A stretch of DNA of 64,000 bases. It comes from Scybalousia_A sp963540815. Its GTDB lineage: Bacteria > Bacteroidota > Bacteroidia > Bacteroidales > P3. Position numbers and translations under genes: made by a program. Location of the stretch: NCBI GenBank assembly GCA_963540815.1, contig CAUTQY010000004.1:1-64000 (forward strand), read 5' to 3'. The notes under the pieces were generated by a model, which was given only the letters and a program-made list of their open reading frames with translations, was not told the origin of the DNA and did not search any database. Positions 1 through 8,922 of the stretch are shown in pieces (position 1 is the first letter of the stretch; every line of letters begins with the position of its first letter).

Positions 1-240
1 GCGTTACGGATTACTTCACTGCGCTTGCAATGACGGCTTGTAACATTCTATTTTTGTGGCTTGTCACGCATTATGGCTCGCAATAACACACTTATTATTC
101 TCGCAATGACGGAAAGGAGGGTTTGCGATGACTTTACTTTTTGTTCTTTGGCAGCGGGCCAAGCCGTCATTGCGAGCAAAAAGCGAAGCAATCCAGACCT
201 CATTATCAACACCATCCACCCAAGCCGTCATTGTGAGGCT
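1..240. repeat. Cluster of REP-like dispersed repeats
   Basis: This gene-free stretch holds several partial copies of a repeat built from CGTCATTGCGAGC and its complement GCTCGCAATGACG, joined by GAAGCAATCC-type segments (clear copies near 30-40, 100-112, 165-201 and 224-238). The same words recur at about 19165, 33785, 41327 and 41606, always between genes. Palindromic ends and intergenic placement fit REP or REP-like non-autonomous elements. A 62-codon open frame crosses it, but its product is only the translated repeat. From 241 to 368 I see only AT-rich leader of the next gene. Confidence 0.8.
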
Positions 241-313
241 TTGCTTTAAATAATGGCAATTCGTATCTTATTACATTTTTGTTACAAGATAAGTTTATTT
301 TTGTTTTTATTCG

Positions 314-321
314 TAAATTTG
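314..321 (+). promoter_or_regulatory. Bacteroidetes -7 box upstream of prfA
   Basis: TAAATTTG matches the TAnnTTTG -7 consensus and is followed by CAAA. It lies 47 nt before the prfA start. No TTTG at the expected -33 distance was found. Confidence 0.5.
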
Positions 322-368
322 CAAATCGTATTTACTCCCCAAATTAAAAGAAGAAAGATAATAAGAAA

Positions 369-1442
369 ATGTTAGACAAGTTAGAGGCTATAAACAAAAA
401 ATATTTGGAGATAGAAAAAAAGATTCAAGACCCGGAGGTTGTGAATGATATGAAAAATTATGTCAAACTCAACAAAGAATACAAAGACCTTGAACCTATA
501 ATAAATGCTTATCATCAGTACAAATATGTGATATCCAACATAGATAACGCAAAAAACGTACTTGCAAGGGAAAAGGACGAAGATTTCAAAGAAATGGCCA
601 AAGAGGAACTAAACGATTTGGGAGTGAAAAAGGAAGAAATGGAGGAAGAAATTCGTTTGATGCTTTTACCAAAAGACCCTCAGGATGCAAAGAATGCTAT
701 TTTTGAAATACGCGCAGGAACAGGCGGAGACGAGGCAAGTATTTTTGCGGGCGACTTGTATAGGATGTACATGAAATATTTTGAAAAACGAGGTTGGAAA
801 ACGGAGATAGTTGATTATACACCGGGCACTTCCGGAGGTTATAAGGAGATAGTGTTAAACGTTACCGGCAAAGACGGAGTTTATGGGCAAATGAAATATG
901 AAAGCGGAGTGCATAGAGTACAAAGAGTTCCGCAAACAGAGACACAAGGTAGAGTGCATACCTCGGCGGCAAGTGTTGTAGTGTTGCCTGAGGCCGAAGA
1001 ATTTGATGTGGATTTAAAAATGAGTGATATTCGTAAGGATATTTTTTGTGCCTCGGGTCCCGGCGGACAAAGTGTAAATACAACATATTCCGCCATACGT
1101 TTAACTCATATTCCCACGGGAATAGTTGTGTCTTGTCAAGACCAAAAATCTCAGGTAAAAAATTTGGAAAAGGCTATGATGGTTTTACGTACGCGTTTGT
1201 TTGAAAGAGAGTATTCCAAATACTTGGACAGCATTTCGGCAAAAAGAAAAACTATGGTGTCTACAGGTGACAGAAGTGCCAAAATACGTACCTACAACTA
1301 CCCTCAATCGCGTATAACCGACCATAGAATCAATTATACAAGCTATAATCTTCAATCTTTTATGGACGGAGACATTCAGGATTTGCTTGACGCTTTACAG
1401 TTGGCTGAAAATGCAGAGAGGTTGAAAGAGAGTGTGGAATAA
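369..1442 (+). CDS. prfA: Peptide chain release factor 1
   Basis: This 357-residue protein ends translation at UAA and UAG codons by triggering hydrolysis of peptidyl-tRNA on the ribosome. The catalytic GGQ motif is at residues 232-234, inside the expected SGPGGQSVN context. The codon-reading P-x-T tripeptide is at 188-190 (P-Q-T), which marks RF1 rather than RF2. Residues 1-100 form the usual charged N-terminal helical domain. The ATG start follows an AT-rich leader. Length and motifs fit a complete, functional gene. The next gene starts within 15 nt, so they may be cotranscribed. Confidence 0.97.
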   Translation: MLDKLEAINKKYLEIEKKIQDPEVVNDMKNYVKLNKEYKDLEPIINAYHQYKYVISNIDNAKNVLAREKDEDFKEMAKEELNDLGVKKEEMEEEIRLMLLPKDPQDAKNAIFEIRAGTGGDEASIFAGDLYRMYMKYFEKRGWKTEIVDYTPGTSGGYKEIVLNVTGKDGVYGQMKYESGVHRVQRVPQTETQGRVHTSAASVVVLPEAEEFDVDLKMSDIRKDIFCASGPGGQSVNTTYSAIRLTHIPTGIVVSCQDQKSQVKNLEKAMMVLRTRLFEREYSKYLDSISAKRKTMVSTGDRSAKIRTYNYPQSRITDHRINYTSYNLQSFMDGDIQDLLDALQLAENAERLKESVE

Positions 1443-1455
1443 AATCTTATTTCCA

Positions 1456-3822
1456 ATGAAAAACAGGGTTCTTATAGTTATTTGTTTGTTGTTGTCCATT
1501 GGTACTTGGTCGCAAAATCGTTCAAAAAATATAGACATTGGTACTTGGCGAGAACATTTGTCTTATTATTATACTCACAATGTGGTAAAAGTGGGGAATG
1601 AGATTTTGGTTTCTTGCGCCTCTTCCCTATTCTATTATAATCCGCAAACAAATACTTCAAAAACTTTTTCCAAAGTTCAAGGGTTGAGTGACGCCGGAGT
1701 TGGCATTGCCGCCGTTGATTCGGTGACCGAAGCGACTGTAATAACTTATGAAAACTCCAATATAGATATATATCATAATAACAAAGTTTATAACATACCC
1801 GATATAAAAAACAGATTTATTGAAGGAAGCAAAGCCATTAACAGTATATATTTTGCGGATAATAAAGCTTTTTTGGCTTGTGGTTTCGGGGTGGTTGTAA
1901 TAGATTTGGACAGATACGAAATTTTTGACACTTGGTATGTAGGAGAAAATTCCTCAACACTGGGGGTAAATGCCATATATAGCAATGATACGGCATTTTT
2001 TGTAGGTACTGAAAAGGGGGTACTTTATGCAAAAAAGGATTATACCACTATGGCTTCAAGCCAATCTTGGAAAAAACTACTCATAAATCAAAACAACTCC
2101 GATAACGCAATACAATATATAGGCAATCTTGGAAAAAGCAACATTCTCATAAGTGCTTACACCGAACAAGGCAATGAGGTTAGTCTTCTAAGATACAACG
2201 GCTTTGGTATGGATACGCTCATAAGTTCTATGTATGTTCCCTATGTGAGAAGTTTTGAGGACAAACTGGTTGTAGGCACGTGGGAGGGTTTTTTGGTTTA
2301 TGACACAAATTTTAATCAAATTTTTTACGTTGCTCAAAGTTCTCATCCGATAAAAAACTCAGTTGTAGACTATAAAGACGTACTTGTGGAAGGAAATAAC
2401 ATTTGGATTGCTCACAAACACCAAGGTTTGATATTTATCAAAGACTATATGAATTTTGCAAATACGGATACTATATATAGCCAAGCAATAACTTTTCCGG
2501 ATGGTCCTGCTTCTACGGATGTTTACAACATTGCAATAACCCCAAAAGGTAAAGTATACATAGCGCCGGGAGGCAGGGATGCTATTTTGTCAAATAGATT
2601 TATTGATGGCAATATATATTATTACGACAAAGATAAATGGGCATGGGTTAATACTGAGTGGATAGAAAAAAACAGAGATGGAAAATTTCTTGATTTGATA
2701 GATATTGCCATAGACCCAAAGGATGAAAATCATTTGATGTGTGCTAGCTGGTGGAACGGAGTAATAGAGGTAAAAGATGATAGTATAATAAACGTATATG
2801 ATAGCAGTAATACCTATAATTACATATCGCCTTATTACGGTTCTTATCGCGTGGCGGGGGTAAGTTATGACAATTCCGGCAATCTGTTGATAGCAAATTC
2901 TTTAACGGATTATAATTTCGCCTTTCTTAATTATAGGGGTGAATGGGGCGGGTTTAATACTACCAACTTTTTTACCGCAAACGACCAAATAAAAGGTATA
3001 TTGGAGGATAGGGTACATCATTATCGTTTGATATACTCCCTATACGGCAAATGTATCATAGTTAATAATGACAGTCTATCCATAAGGCGAATAGACCCAA
3101 ACAAAGGTTCCCTTTTGACAACCGACAGAATAAATTGTATGGTACAAGACAACGAGGGAGAAATTTGGATGGGAACGGATAAGGGTATAAAAGTTATTTA
3201 TTCTTTGGACAATGCTTTTAACGGAGCCGGGACTACTGCTCAAGTAGAATGTAATAATATCATTTATACCGAGGGAATAGAGGCTCAATATTTGCTCAGT
3301 TTCGAAAACGTTCAGTGTATTATGGCAGACGGGGCAAATAGAAAATGGGTAGGAACAGAAAGAAGTGGCATGTATGTACTTAGTGAAAACGGAGATAAAG
3401 AATTGTTTCATTTTACGGCAGAAAATTCTCCTTTGCTTTCAAATAAGATTATTTGCGTGGCTCAACATCCTCAGACGGGCGAAGTTTTCATAGGTACGGA
3501 CAGGGGGTTGATTTCTTATCGTCCGGAGAGTTTACCCGCTTATGAGGAAAAACAAAAACTTGTAGTTTTCCCCAATCCTATAAGAGAAAATTATTATGGA
3601 AGCATTGCAATAAAAGGGTTTGTAAAGGACTCCGATGTTAGAATAACTGACGCACAAGGAAGAATGGTTGCACACTTGAAATCTTTGGGAGGTCAAGCAG
3701 TTTGGGACGGCAAGAATTTCAACGGTCAAAAAGTGGGTAGCGGAGTTTATTATATTTTTTCGTACGCAAACAATGAGGATAAAGTAACAAAGGCAGACGG
3801 TAAATTTATTATCATAAAATAA
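1456..3822 (+). CDS. porZ: Type IX secretion system attachment-complex protein PorZ
   Basis: The product (788 residues) starts with a clear signal peptide (MKNRVLIVICLLLSIGTWSQ). The ATG at 1456 was chosen over an upstream GTG at 1432 that overlaps prfA and would put extra residues before the signal. Most of the chain consists of propeller-like repeats with two-component-regulator-propeller phrasing (IWMGTDKGIKV, KWVGTERSGMYVL, VFIGTDRGLISY). The last 85 residues form a T9SS-type sorting domain (VVFPNPIRENY ... GSGVYYIFSY). This architecture and length fit PorZ, which with PorU, PorV and PorQ forms the surface complex that cleaves cargo signals and attaches LPS. recO follows 7 nt later, an order I recall from other Bacteroidota. 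Confidence 0.85.
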   Translation: MKNRVLIVICLLLSIGTWSQNRSKNIDIGTWREHLSYYYTHNVVKVGNEILVSCASSLFYYNPQTNTSKTFSKVQGLSDAGVGIAAVDSVTEATVITYENSNIDIYHNNKVYNIPDIKNRFIEGSKAINSIYFADNKAFLACGFGVVVIDLDRYEIFDTWYVGENSSTLGVNAIYSNDTAFFVGTEKGVLYAKKDYTTMASSQSWKKLLINQNNSDNAIQYIGNLGKSNILISAYTEQGNEVSLLRYNGFGMDTLISSMYVPYVRSFEDKLVVGTWEGFLVYDTNFNQIFYVAQSSHPIKNSVVDYKDVLVEGNNIWIAHKHQGLIFIKDYMNFANTDTIYSQAITFPDGPASTDVYNIAITPKGKVYIAPGGRDAILSNRFIDGNIYYYDKDKWAWVNTEWIEKNRDGKFLDLIDIAIDPKDENHLMCASWWNGVIEVKDDSIINVYDSSNTYNYISPYYGSYRVAGVSYDNSGNLLIANSLTDYNFAFLNYRGEWGGFNTTNFFTANDQIKGILEDRVHHYRLIYSLYGKCIIVNNDSLSIRRIDPNKGSLLTTDRINCMVQDNEGEIWMGTDKGIKVIYSLDNAFNGAGTTAQVECNNIIYTEGIEAQYLLSFENVQCIMADGANRKWVGTERSGMYVLSENGDKELFHFTAENSPLLSNKIICVAQHPQTGEVFIGTDRGLISYRPESLPAYEEKQKLVVFPNPIRENYYGSIAIKGFVKDSDVRITDAQGRMVAHLKSLGGQAVWDGKNFNGQKVGSGVYYIFSYANNEDKVTKADGKFIIIK

Positions 3823-3829
3823 CATACCG

Positions 3830-4426
3830 ATGGCAATAGAAAAGACATACGGTATTGTTCTCAAAACTTTTCCGTATCGTGAGAGTAGTAGTATTGTTTG
3901 CCTGTATACGGAGAAATGGGGGCTAAAATCTTTTATAATCAAGGGGGGAAGAAAAAAAAACGCAAAAGTAAAAAGTCTTATCTTTCAACCCTTGCAAATT
4001 GTTAATATAGAGGCATATCTAAATCACAGGCATGCTTTGTCTCTTATAAAAGAGGCCGGTATAAAAGAAAATTTGAATAGAATTTATTGCGAAATAATAC
4101 GTACCTCTTTGGCTTTTTTTATAACGGAGATTATACTATTGTCTCTGCAAGAAGGTGCGCCGGAGGAAAAACTTTTCCGTTTTCTTTACGAATCCGTGCT
4201 TAAATTAAATTGTTTGGAAAAACAAGACTTGAAAGATTTTCATCTGTATTTCTTATATCATTTTGCCAAAATACTTGGCTTTGAAGCTCCTTTTCTTTCT
4301 ACAAACACTCAAAACAAACAAGAGAGAATGAACAAACTCTCTTTGTTTATAGAATTTTACCAAGAAAATATTACAAATCACAAAAAAATAATTTCACAAG
4401 AAATTCTAAGGCAAATACTTTCTTAA
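3830..4426 (+). CDS. recO: DNA repair protein RecO (short)
   Basis: RecO helps load RecA on single-stranded DNA during RecF-pathway repair. The N-terminal OB fold is recognisable (KTYGIVLKTFPYRESSSIV, then EKWGLKSFIIKGGRKK), and a helical C-terminal half follows. At 198 residues it is shorter than the usual 230-250; the loss is at the C-terminal end, and the cysteine pairs found in some RecO zinc motifs are absent. It starts 7 nt after porZ. The identification rests mainly on the N-terminal domain and gene context. Confidence 0.8.
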   Translation: MAIEKTYGIVLKTFPYRESSSIVCLYTEKWGLKSFIIKGGRKKNAKVKSLIFQPLQIVNIEAYLNHRHALSLIKEAGIKENLNRIYCEIIRTSLAFFITEIILLSLQEGAPEEKLFRFLYESVLKLNCLEKQDLKDFHLYFLYHFAKILGFEAPFLSTNTQNKQERMNKLSLFIEFYQENITNHKKIISQEILRQILS

Positions 4427-4468
4427 CATTATTTGACCTTTGATTACCTTATTTTTAAATTGTTTTTG

Positions 4469-4476
4469 TAATTTTG
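4469..4476 (+). promoter_or_regulatory. -7 box for the DUF4290-murA unit
   Basis: TAATTTTG followed by CA fits the Bacteroidetes -7 consensus. It lies 83 nt before the DUF4290 start. TTTG occurs upstream at 4439-4442, but the 26-nt spacing is longer than ideal. Confidence 0.55.
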
Positions 4477-4559
4477 CACTTGTCGGAAGTCCAAACGTTC
4501 TTTATCTTTTTGTAACTTCCTCTTATAATTAAATTTTATCAATATAACTTGTTTTGTAT

Positions 4560-5165
4560 ATGGAGTATAATACTCAGAGAGAAAAATTAATAATACCCGA
4601 ATACGGCAGACATGTCCAAAAAATGATTGAATATTGTTTAACCATTCCGGATAGAGATGCGCGCAATGCTTACGCCCACATTATTATAGTAGCAATGGGA
4701 CAAGTAAATCCTTCCGGCAATCAAACACCGAATTATCAACAAAAACTTTGGGACCATCTTTTTATTATTTCTGACTACAAATTGGATGTTGATTCTCCTT
4801 TTGAAAAACCCACAAAGGAGCAAAAAGACGAAAAACCCATACCTCTAAAATACAAAAACAGTAACATAACTTATAGAACCTACGGTCTTTTGTTGGAATG
4901 CCTGATAAAAAAAATCGCACAACTTCCCGAGGGAGAACAAAAACAGAACCTCATACATGATTTGGCTCAACAAATGAAAAAATTATATCTGCAATACAAT
5001 ATTAATACGTGCGACGAACAAGTACTTAGAAATCATATCAAAGTATTGTCTGAGGGTAAAATTGTTTTACCGGAAGATTTTCAATTTAAATCAAACAAAG
5101 AACTTCTCGGTCTAAAAAAGATTGTCAATAAAAACGTAAAGCAAAAAAACAATCAAAAAAAATAA
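4560..5165 (+). CDS. DUF4290 family protein
   Basis: This 201-residue soluble protein matches the Bacteroidetes-specific DUF4290 family, seen here in the N-terminal phrase MEYNTQREKLIIPEYGRH and in VNPSGN further on. No signal peptide or membrane segment is present and the C-terminus is very lysine-rich. The ATG at 4560 is preferred over a TTG at 4554. It lies 30 nt upstream of murA, and the pair is commonly adjacent in the phylum, hinting at a link to cell-wall synthesis or division. The function is not known. Confidence 0.85.
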   Translation: MEYNTQREKLIIPEYGRHVQKMIEYCLTIPDRDARNAYAHIIIVAMGQVNPSGNQTPNYQQKLWDHLFIISDYKLDVDSPFEKPTKEQKDEKPIPLKYKNSNITYRTYGLLLECLIKKIAQLPEGEQKQNLIHDLAQQMKKLYLQYNINTCDEQVLRNHIKVLSEGKIVLPEDFQFKSNKELLGLKKIVNKNVKQKNNQKK

Positions 5166-5195
5166 AGAAGTTTCCAATTTGTAAAAACAAGTTTT

Positions 5196-6503
5196 ATGTC
5201 TTCATTTGTAATAACGGGGGGAAAACATCTTAACGGAGAAATACAAGTACAAGGTGCAAAAAACGAAGCCTTGCAGGTTATTTGTGCAACATTGCTCACC
5301 AAAGAAAAGGTAACAATACATAATATTCCCAACATTAGAGACGTAAATAACCTTATAAACCTGATGTCTTTTATGGGTTGCAAGGTAAAACAGGAAGGGG
5401 AAGGTTCTTATAGTTTTCAGTGCGACGATATTGATTTGGAAAAAATTCATACGGAGGAATACAGAGAAAAATCCACACGTCTGCGAGGAAGTGTTATGCT
5501 TGTAGGACCAATGTTGGCAAGGTTTGGCAAGGCTCATATTCCTACACCCGGCGGAGACAAGATAGGTAGAAGACGATTGGACACACATTTTAACAGTTTT
5601 GAAAAACTTGGCGCAAGAATATCCTACAATTTTGAAACAACTTCATACGATGTAGAGGGGAAAAATCTAAAAGGAGTATATATGCTTTTGGACGAAGCGT
5701 CCATTACCGGAACTGCCAACATTGTTATGGCAAGTGTTTTTGCACAAGGTATTACGCGAATATTCAACGCTGCCTGCGAGCCCTATCTTTATCAACTCTG
5801 TTCCATGCTCAATAATATGGGGGCAAAGATAACCGGAGTTGGGAGCAATCTTTTGACCATAGAGGGAGTTGATTCTCTACACGGGGACGAACATACGTTA
5901 TTGCCCGATATGATAGAGGTGGGTAGTTTTATAGGTATGGCAGCCATGACAAGAAGTAACATAAAACTTAAAAACGTGTGTTGGAAACACTTGGGAATAA
6001 TCCCTGAGGTATTCGGACGACTCGGCATTAAAATAGAAAAAGAAAAGGACGATATGTTTATTCCTTCACAAGACATCTATGAAATAGAAAAGTTTATGGA
6101 TGGCTCTATTATGACAATATACGATGCGCCTTGGCCGGGTTTTACTCCCGACCTTATAAGTATAGCACTCGCTTGCTCCACAATGGCAAAAGGGAGTATA
6201 CTAATACATCAAAAAATGTTTGAGAGTAGACTGTTCTTTGTTGACAAACTTATAGATATGGGGGCTCAAATAATACTTTGCGACCCTCATAGAGCAACCG
6301 TTATAGGTAATGAGAGAAAATATAATCTTAGGGCAATCAATATGTCTTCACCGGATATTCGCGCTGGCGTTGCTCTTTTGATTGCGGCAATGAGTGCCGA
6401 GGGTACGTCTGTAATAGACAATATTGAACAAATAGACAGAGGATATCAAAATATAGACACAAGACTAAACAGTATAGGTGCGGAAATAGAGAGAACGGAA
6501 TAA
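5196..6503 (+). CDS. murA: UDP-N-acetylglucosamine 1-carboxyvinyltransferase (Asp active site)
   Basis: MurA transfers enolpyruvate from phosphoenolpyruvate to UDP-GlcNAc, the first committed step of peptidoglycan synthesis in the cytoplasm. The protein has 435 residues, the usual length, with the N-terminal GAKNEAL motif at 20-26 and repeated EPT-type folds. In the active-site loop, PGGDKIGRR at 118-126, the residue that is cysteine in E. coli MurA (Cys115) is aspartate (D121). Enzymes with Asp here are catalytically active but intrinsically insensitive to fosfomycin, as known from mycobacteria and chlamydiae. The gene appears complete. Confidence 0.95.
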   Translation: MSSFVITGGKHLNGEIQVQGAKNEALQVICATLLTKEKVTIHNIPNIRDVNNLINLMSFMGCKVKQEGEGSYSFQCDDIDLEKIHTEEYREKSTRLRGSVMLVGPMLARFGKAHIPTPGGDKIGRRRLDTHFNSFEKLGARISYNFETTSYDVEGKNLKGVYMLLDEASITGTANIVMASVFAQGITRIFNAACEPYLYQLCSMLNNMGAKITGVGSNLLTIEGVDSLHGDEHTLLPDMIEVGSFIGMAAMTRSNIKLKNVCWKHLGIIPEVFGRLGIKIEKEKDDMFIPSQDIYEIEKFMDGSIMTIYDAPWPGFTPDLISIALACSTMAKGSILIHQKMFESRLFFVDKLIDMGAQIILCDPHRATVIGNERKYNLRAINMSSPDIRAGVALLIAAMSAEGTSVIDNIEQIDRGYQNIDTRLNSIGAEIERTE

Positions 6504-6540
6504 TTTTTTGTAATGTTCTATAATAAATTATAATAATATT

Positions 6541-7722
6541 ATGTCGGAAATAATCAAATACTTGGACCCAATAGATTTGGCAAATGTAGGTTTTGAGTTG
6601 GATGTAGACAGATTTGAAACTTGGGGTGACAGAATAGATATGTATTTGGAGGACAAACCCTTCCCAAAGATAGATAAAGATGTAAATATTGCAATACTTG
6701 GAGTAGAAGAAGACCGGGCAAGTATTGATAATAAGGGATGTGCTTTGGCTCCGGATAGGATACGTGCCTGTTTCTACCCTCTTATGCCACAGGACAAAAA
6801 CATAAAAATAATAGATATAGGCAATATTCGTAAGGGAGAGAGTGTTGAGGATACGTATTTTGCAATGGGAGAGGTTATTGGCGAATTGTTATTGCACGGT
6901 ATTATACCTTTGGTTTTGGGTGGCAGTAATGATATAGCCTTAGGAGTTTATAGGGCTTATATAAACAATGCTCAAATTATTAACGTATTGAATTTGGACC
7001 CTGCCTTTGACCTTATAGACGAACAAGTAAAAATTTCCGATAAAAATTTTATACATAAGTTGTTGTGCAACGAACCTAATTATCTTTTTGATTATACCCA
7101 TATTGCTTATCAATCGTATTTTGTAGATAAACAAGCCTTAGAACTTATGGACAATCTTAGATTTGAGTATAAAAGATTGGGAGAGGTTCAAAACAAATTG
7201 GATGCCGTAGAGCCGTTGGTTAGAGATGCCGATATGGTAATTGTCGATATAGACGCAATAAGAGCTTCCGACTCGCCTGCATCATATTCTCCTCACGGAC
7301 TTTACGGAGAGGAGTTTTGCAAGATAATAAACTATGCCGGAATGAGTGATAAACTTACCTCGATTTGCTTTACCGGACTAGATCCCGAAAAAGATACTAA
7401 CGATAGGTCTGCACAACTTTTGGCTCATGCTATGTATTACTTTATAGAAGGGTATATATGGAGAAAACAGGATTTTCCTTATAAGGATAAAGAAAATTAT
7501 TACAAATTCAATGTTCAAACGGAACAAGAAAACGGAGAGTTGGTTTTTTATAAGAGTAAGAAAAGTTCGCGTTGGTGGGTGGAAATACCTTGCTCGCAAG
7601 ATTCTATGTACAAATATATAAGACATTATATAGTACCTTGTCTTTATGAGGATTATCTTTTGGCAATGGAGGGCAAAGTTCCCATACGTTGGTTGATAGC
7701 TTACAATAAAATGAATCTTTAA
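6541..7722 (+). CDS. Arginase/formimidoylglutamase-fold protein, metal motifs altered
   Basis: The 393-residue product has the ureohydrolase fold: the start AILGVEEDRASIDNKGCALAP, a central LVLGGSND, and a late VDIDAIRASDSP. Arginases bind two manganese ions through GGDHS, DAHxD and SFDxDxxDP motifs. Here GGDHS is replaced by GGSND (127-131) and DAHxD by LDPAFD (152-157); only the DID element resembles the third motif. It may therefore be a non-catalytic homologue or have a changed metal site. It follows murA by 37 nt and precedes the response-regulator gene by 27 nt. A substrate cannot be assigned. Confidence 0.7.
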   Translation: MSEIIKYLDPIDLANVGFELDVDRFETWGDRIDMYLEDKPFPKIDKDVNIAILGVEEDRASIDNKGCALAPDRIRACFYPLMPQDKNIKIIDIGNIRKGESVEDTYFAMGEVIGELLLHGIIPLVLGGSNDIALGVYRAYINNAQIINVLNLDPAFDLIDEQVKISDKNFIHKLLCNEPNYLFDYTHIAYQSYFVDKQALELMDNLRFEYKRLGEVQNKLDAVEPLVRDADMVIVDIDAIRASDSPASYSPHGLYGEEFCKIINYAGMSDKLTSICFTGLDPEKDTNDRSAQLLAHAMYYFIEGYIWRKQDFPYKDKENYYKFNVQTEQENGELVFYKSKKSSRWWVEIPCSQDSMYKYIRHYIVPCLYEDYLLAMEGKVPIRWLIAYNKMNL

Positions 7723-7749
7723 TTTTTGTGTATTTATAGCAAGGTTTTT

Positions 7750-8919
7750 ATGAATACTATTTTAATCGTTGATGACGAAAAGGCCATAAGATTTTCTTTG
7801 AGGGAAATTTTGGAGTTTGAAAATTATGAGGTTGTAGAGGCGTCTGATGGCAAGCAAGCCTTGGAAAGAATAAAGCAAAGAGTTTTTGATTTGATATTTT
7901 GCGATATAAAAATGCCAAAAATGGATGGAATAGAGTTTTTGTATAAAGCAAAAGAAATAACAAACACCCCCATAGTTATGATTTCCGGTCATGGAACAGT
8001 TAGTACTGCCATAGAGTGCTTGAAAAACGGTGCTACGGATTACATAGAAAAACCTTTGGATTTGAATAAAATACTCTCCACTATAAAAGAAATTATAAAG
8101 CAAAAGCAATCAATACCTTTATCTCAAAAACCGGCTGTCAAAAAAAACAAACCTATTGTCAATACGGAAAGCAAAACCGTAATTGTAGGACAATCCGCAA
8201 AGGTAAAGCAGATGTTGGCCCTTATAGAAAAAGTTGCTCCAACGGATGCCAAAGTCTTGATAACCGGAGATAATGGAACGGGCAAAGAACTTGTGGCAAA
8301 AATGTTGCACGAAAAAAGTTTAAGAAACAAAAATCCTTTTGTGGAACTGAATTGTGCCGCCATTCCAAACGAACTTATAGAAAGCGAATTGTTCGGACAC
8401 GAAAAAGGTTCTTTTACCTCGGCTATTGCCAAACAAAAAGGGAAGTTTCAACTTGCAGATACGGGAACTCTATTTTTGGATGAAATAGGCGATATGTCTT
8501 TGAATACGCAGAGTAAAGTTTTGCAAGCCATACAAGAGAAAAAAATACTACCTGTCGGAAGTGAAAAAGAAATTTTGGTAGATGTTAGGATTATTTCTGC
8601 GACAAATAAAAAACTCAGACAAGAAATAGATAAAGGTTTTTTTAGAGAGGATTTATACCACAGAATCAATGTTATAGAAATAAAGGTTCCGTCACTGAAC
8701 GAAAGAAGAGAAGACATACCCCTGCTAAGCGATTATTTTCTTGATTGTATATCACAAGAAAACCATACGGAAAAATCCATAATAGAAACGGAGGCTATGA
8801 GATATTTAACGGATTTTGATTATAAGGGAAATATCAGACAACTCAGAAACATTATAGAAAGACTTACCATTCTCTGCGATGGAGTTATTACAAAAAATGA
8901 TGTAAAAAAATATCTGTGA
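7750..8919 (+). CDS. NtrC-like response regulator lacking an HTH domain
   Basis: The 389-residue protein has a receiver domain (1-120; phospho-acceptor D52 in FCDIKMPKMDG, K101 in IEKP) and an AAA+ domain with Walker A GDNGTGKE (173-180) and Walker B LFLDEIGDM (241-249). The loop that contacts sigma-54, normally GAFTGA, reads GSFTSA (220-225). The chain ends shortly after the AAA+ lid (NDVKKYL), with no Fis-type DNA-binding domain. It is therefore unlikely to be a classical sigma-54 activator. I recall similar HTH-less proteins in other Bacteroidota. No histidine kinase gene is adjacent. ATG 7750 was chosen over an upstream start because the receiver domain begins there. Confidence 0.85.
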   Translation: MNTILIVDDEKAIRFSLREILEFENYEVVEASDGKQALERIKQRVFDLIFCDIKMPKMDGIEFLYKAKEITNTPIVMISGHGTVSTAIECLKNGATDYIEKPLDLNKILSTIKEIIKQKQSIPLSQKPAVKKNKPIVNTESKTVIVGQSAKVKQMLALIEKVAPTDAKVLITGDNGTGKELVAKMLHEKSLRNKNPFVELNCAAIPNELIESELFGHEKGSFTSAIAKQKGKFQLADTGTLFLDEIGDMSLNTQSKVLQAIQEKKILPVGSEKEILVDVRIISATNKKLRQEIDKGFFREDLYHRINVIEIKVPSLNERREDIPLLSDYFLDCISQENHTEKSIIETEAMRYLTDFDYKGNIRQLRNIIERLTILCDGVITKNDVKKYL

Positions 8920-8922
8920 TAA

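Noticed and set aside
1..240. A 62-codon frame and several repeats resembling a small gene or CRISPR array
   Set aside because: The frame only translates REP-like words; spacing and repeat units are irregular and palindromic, and no cas genes are present.
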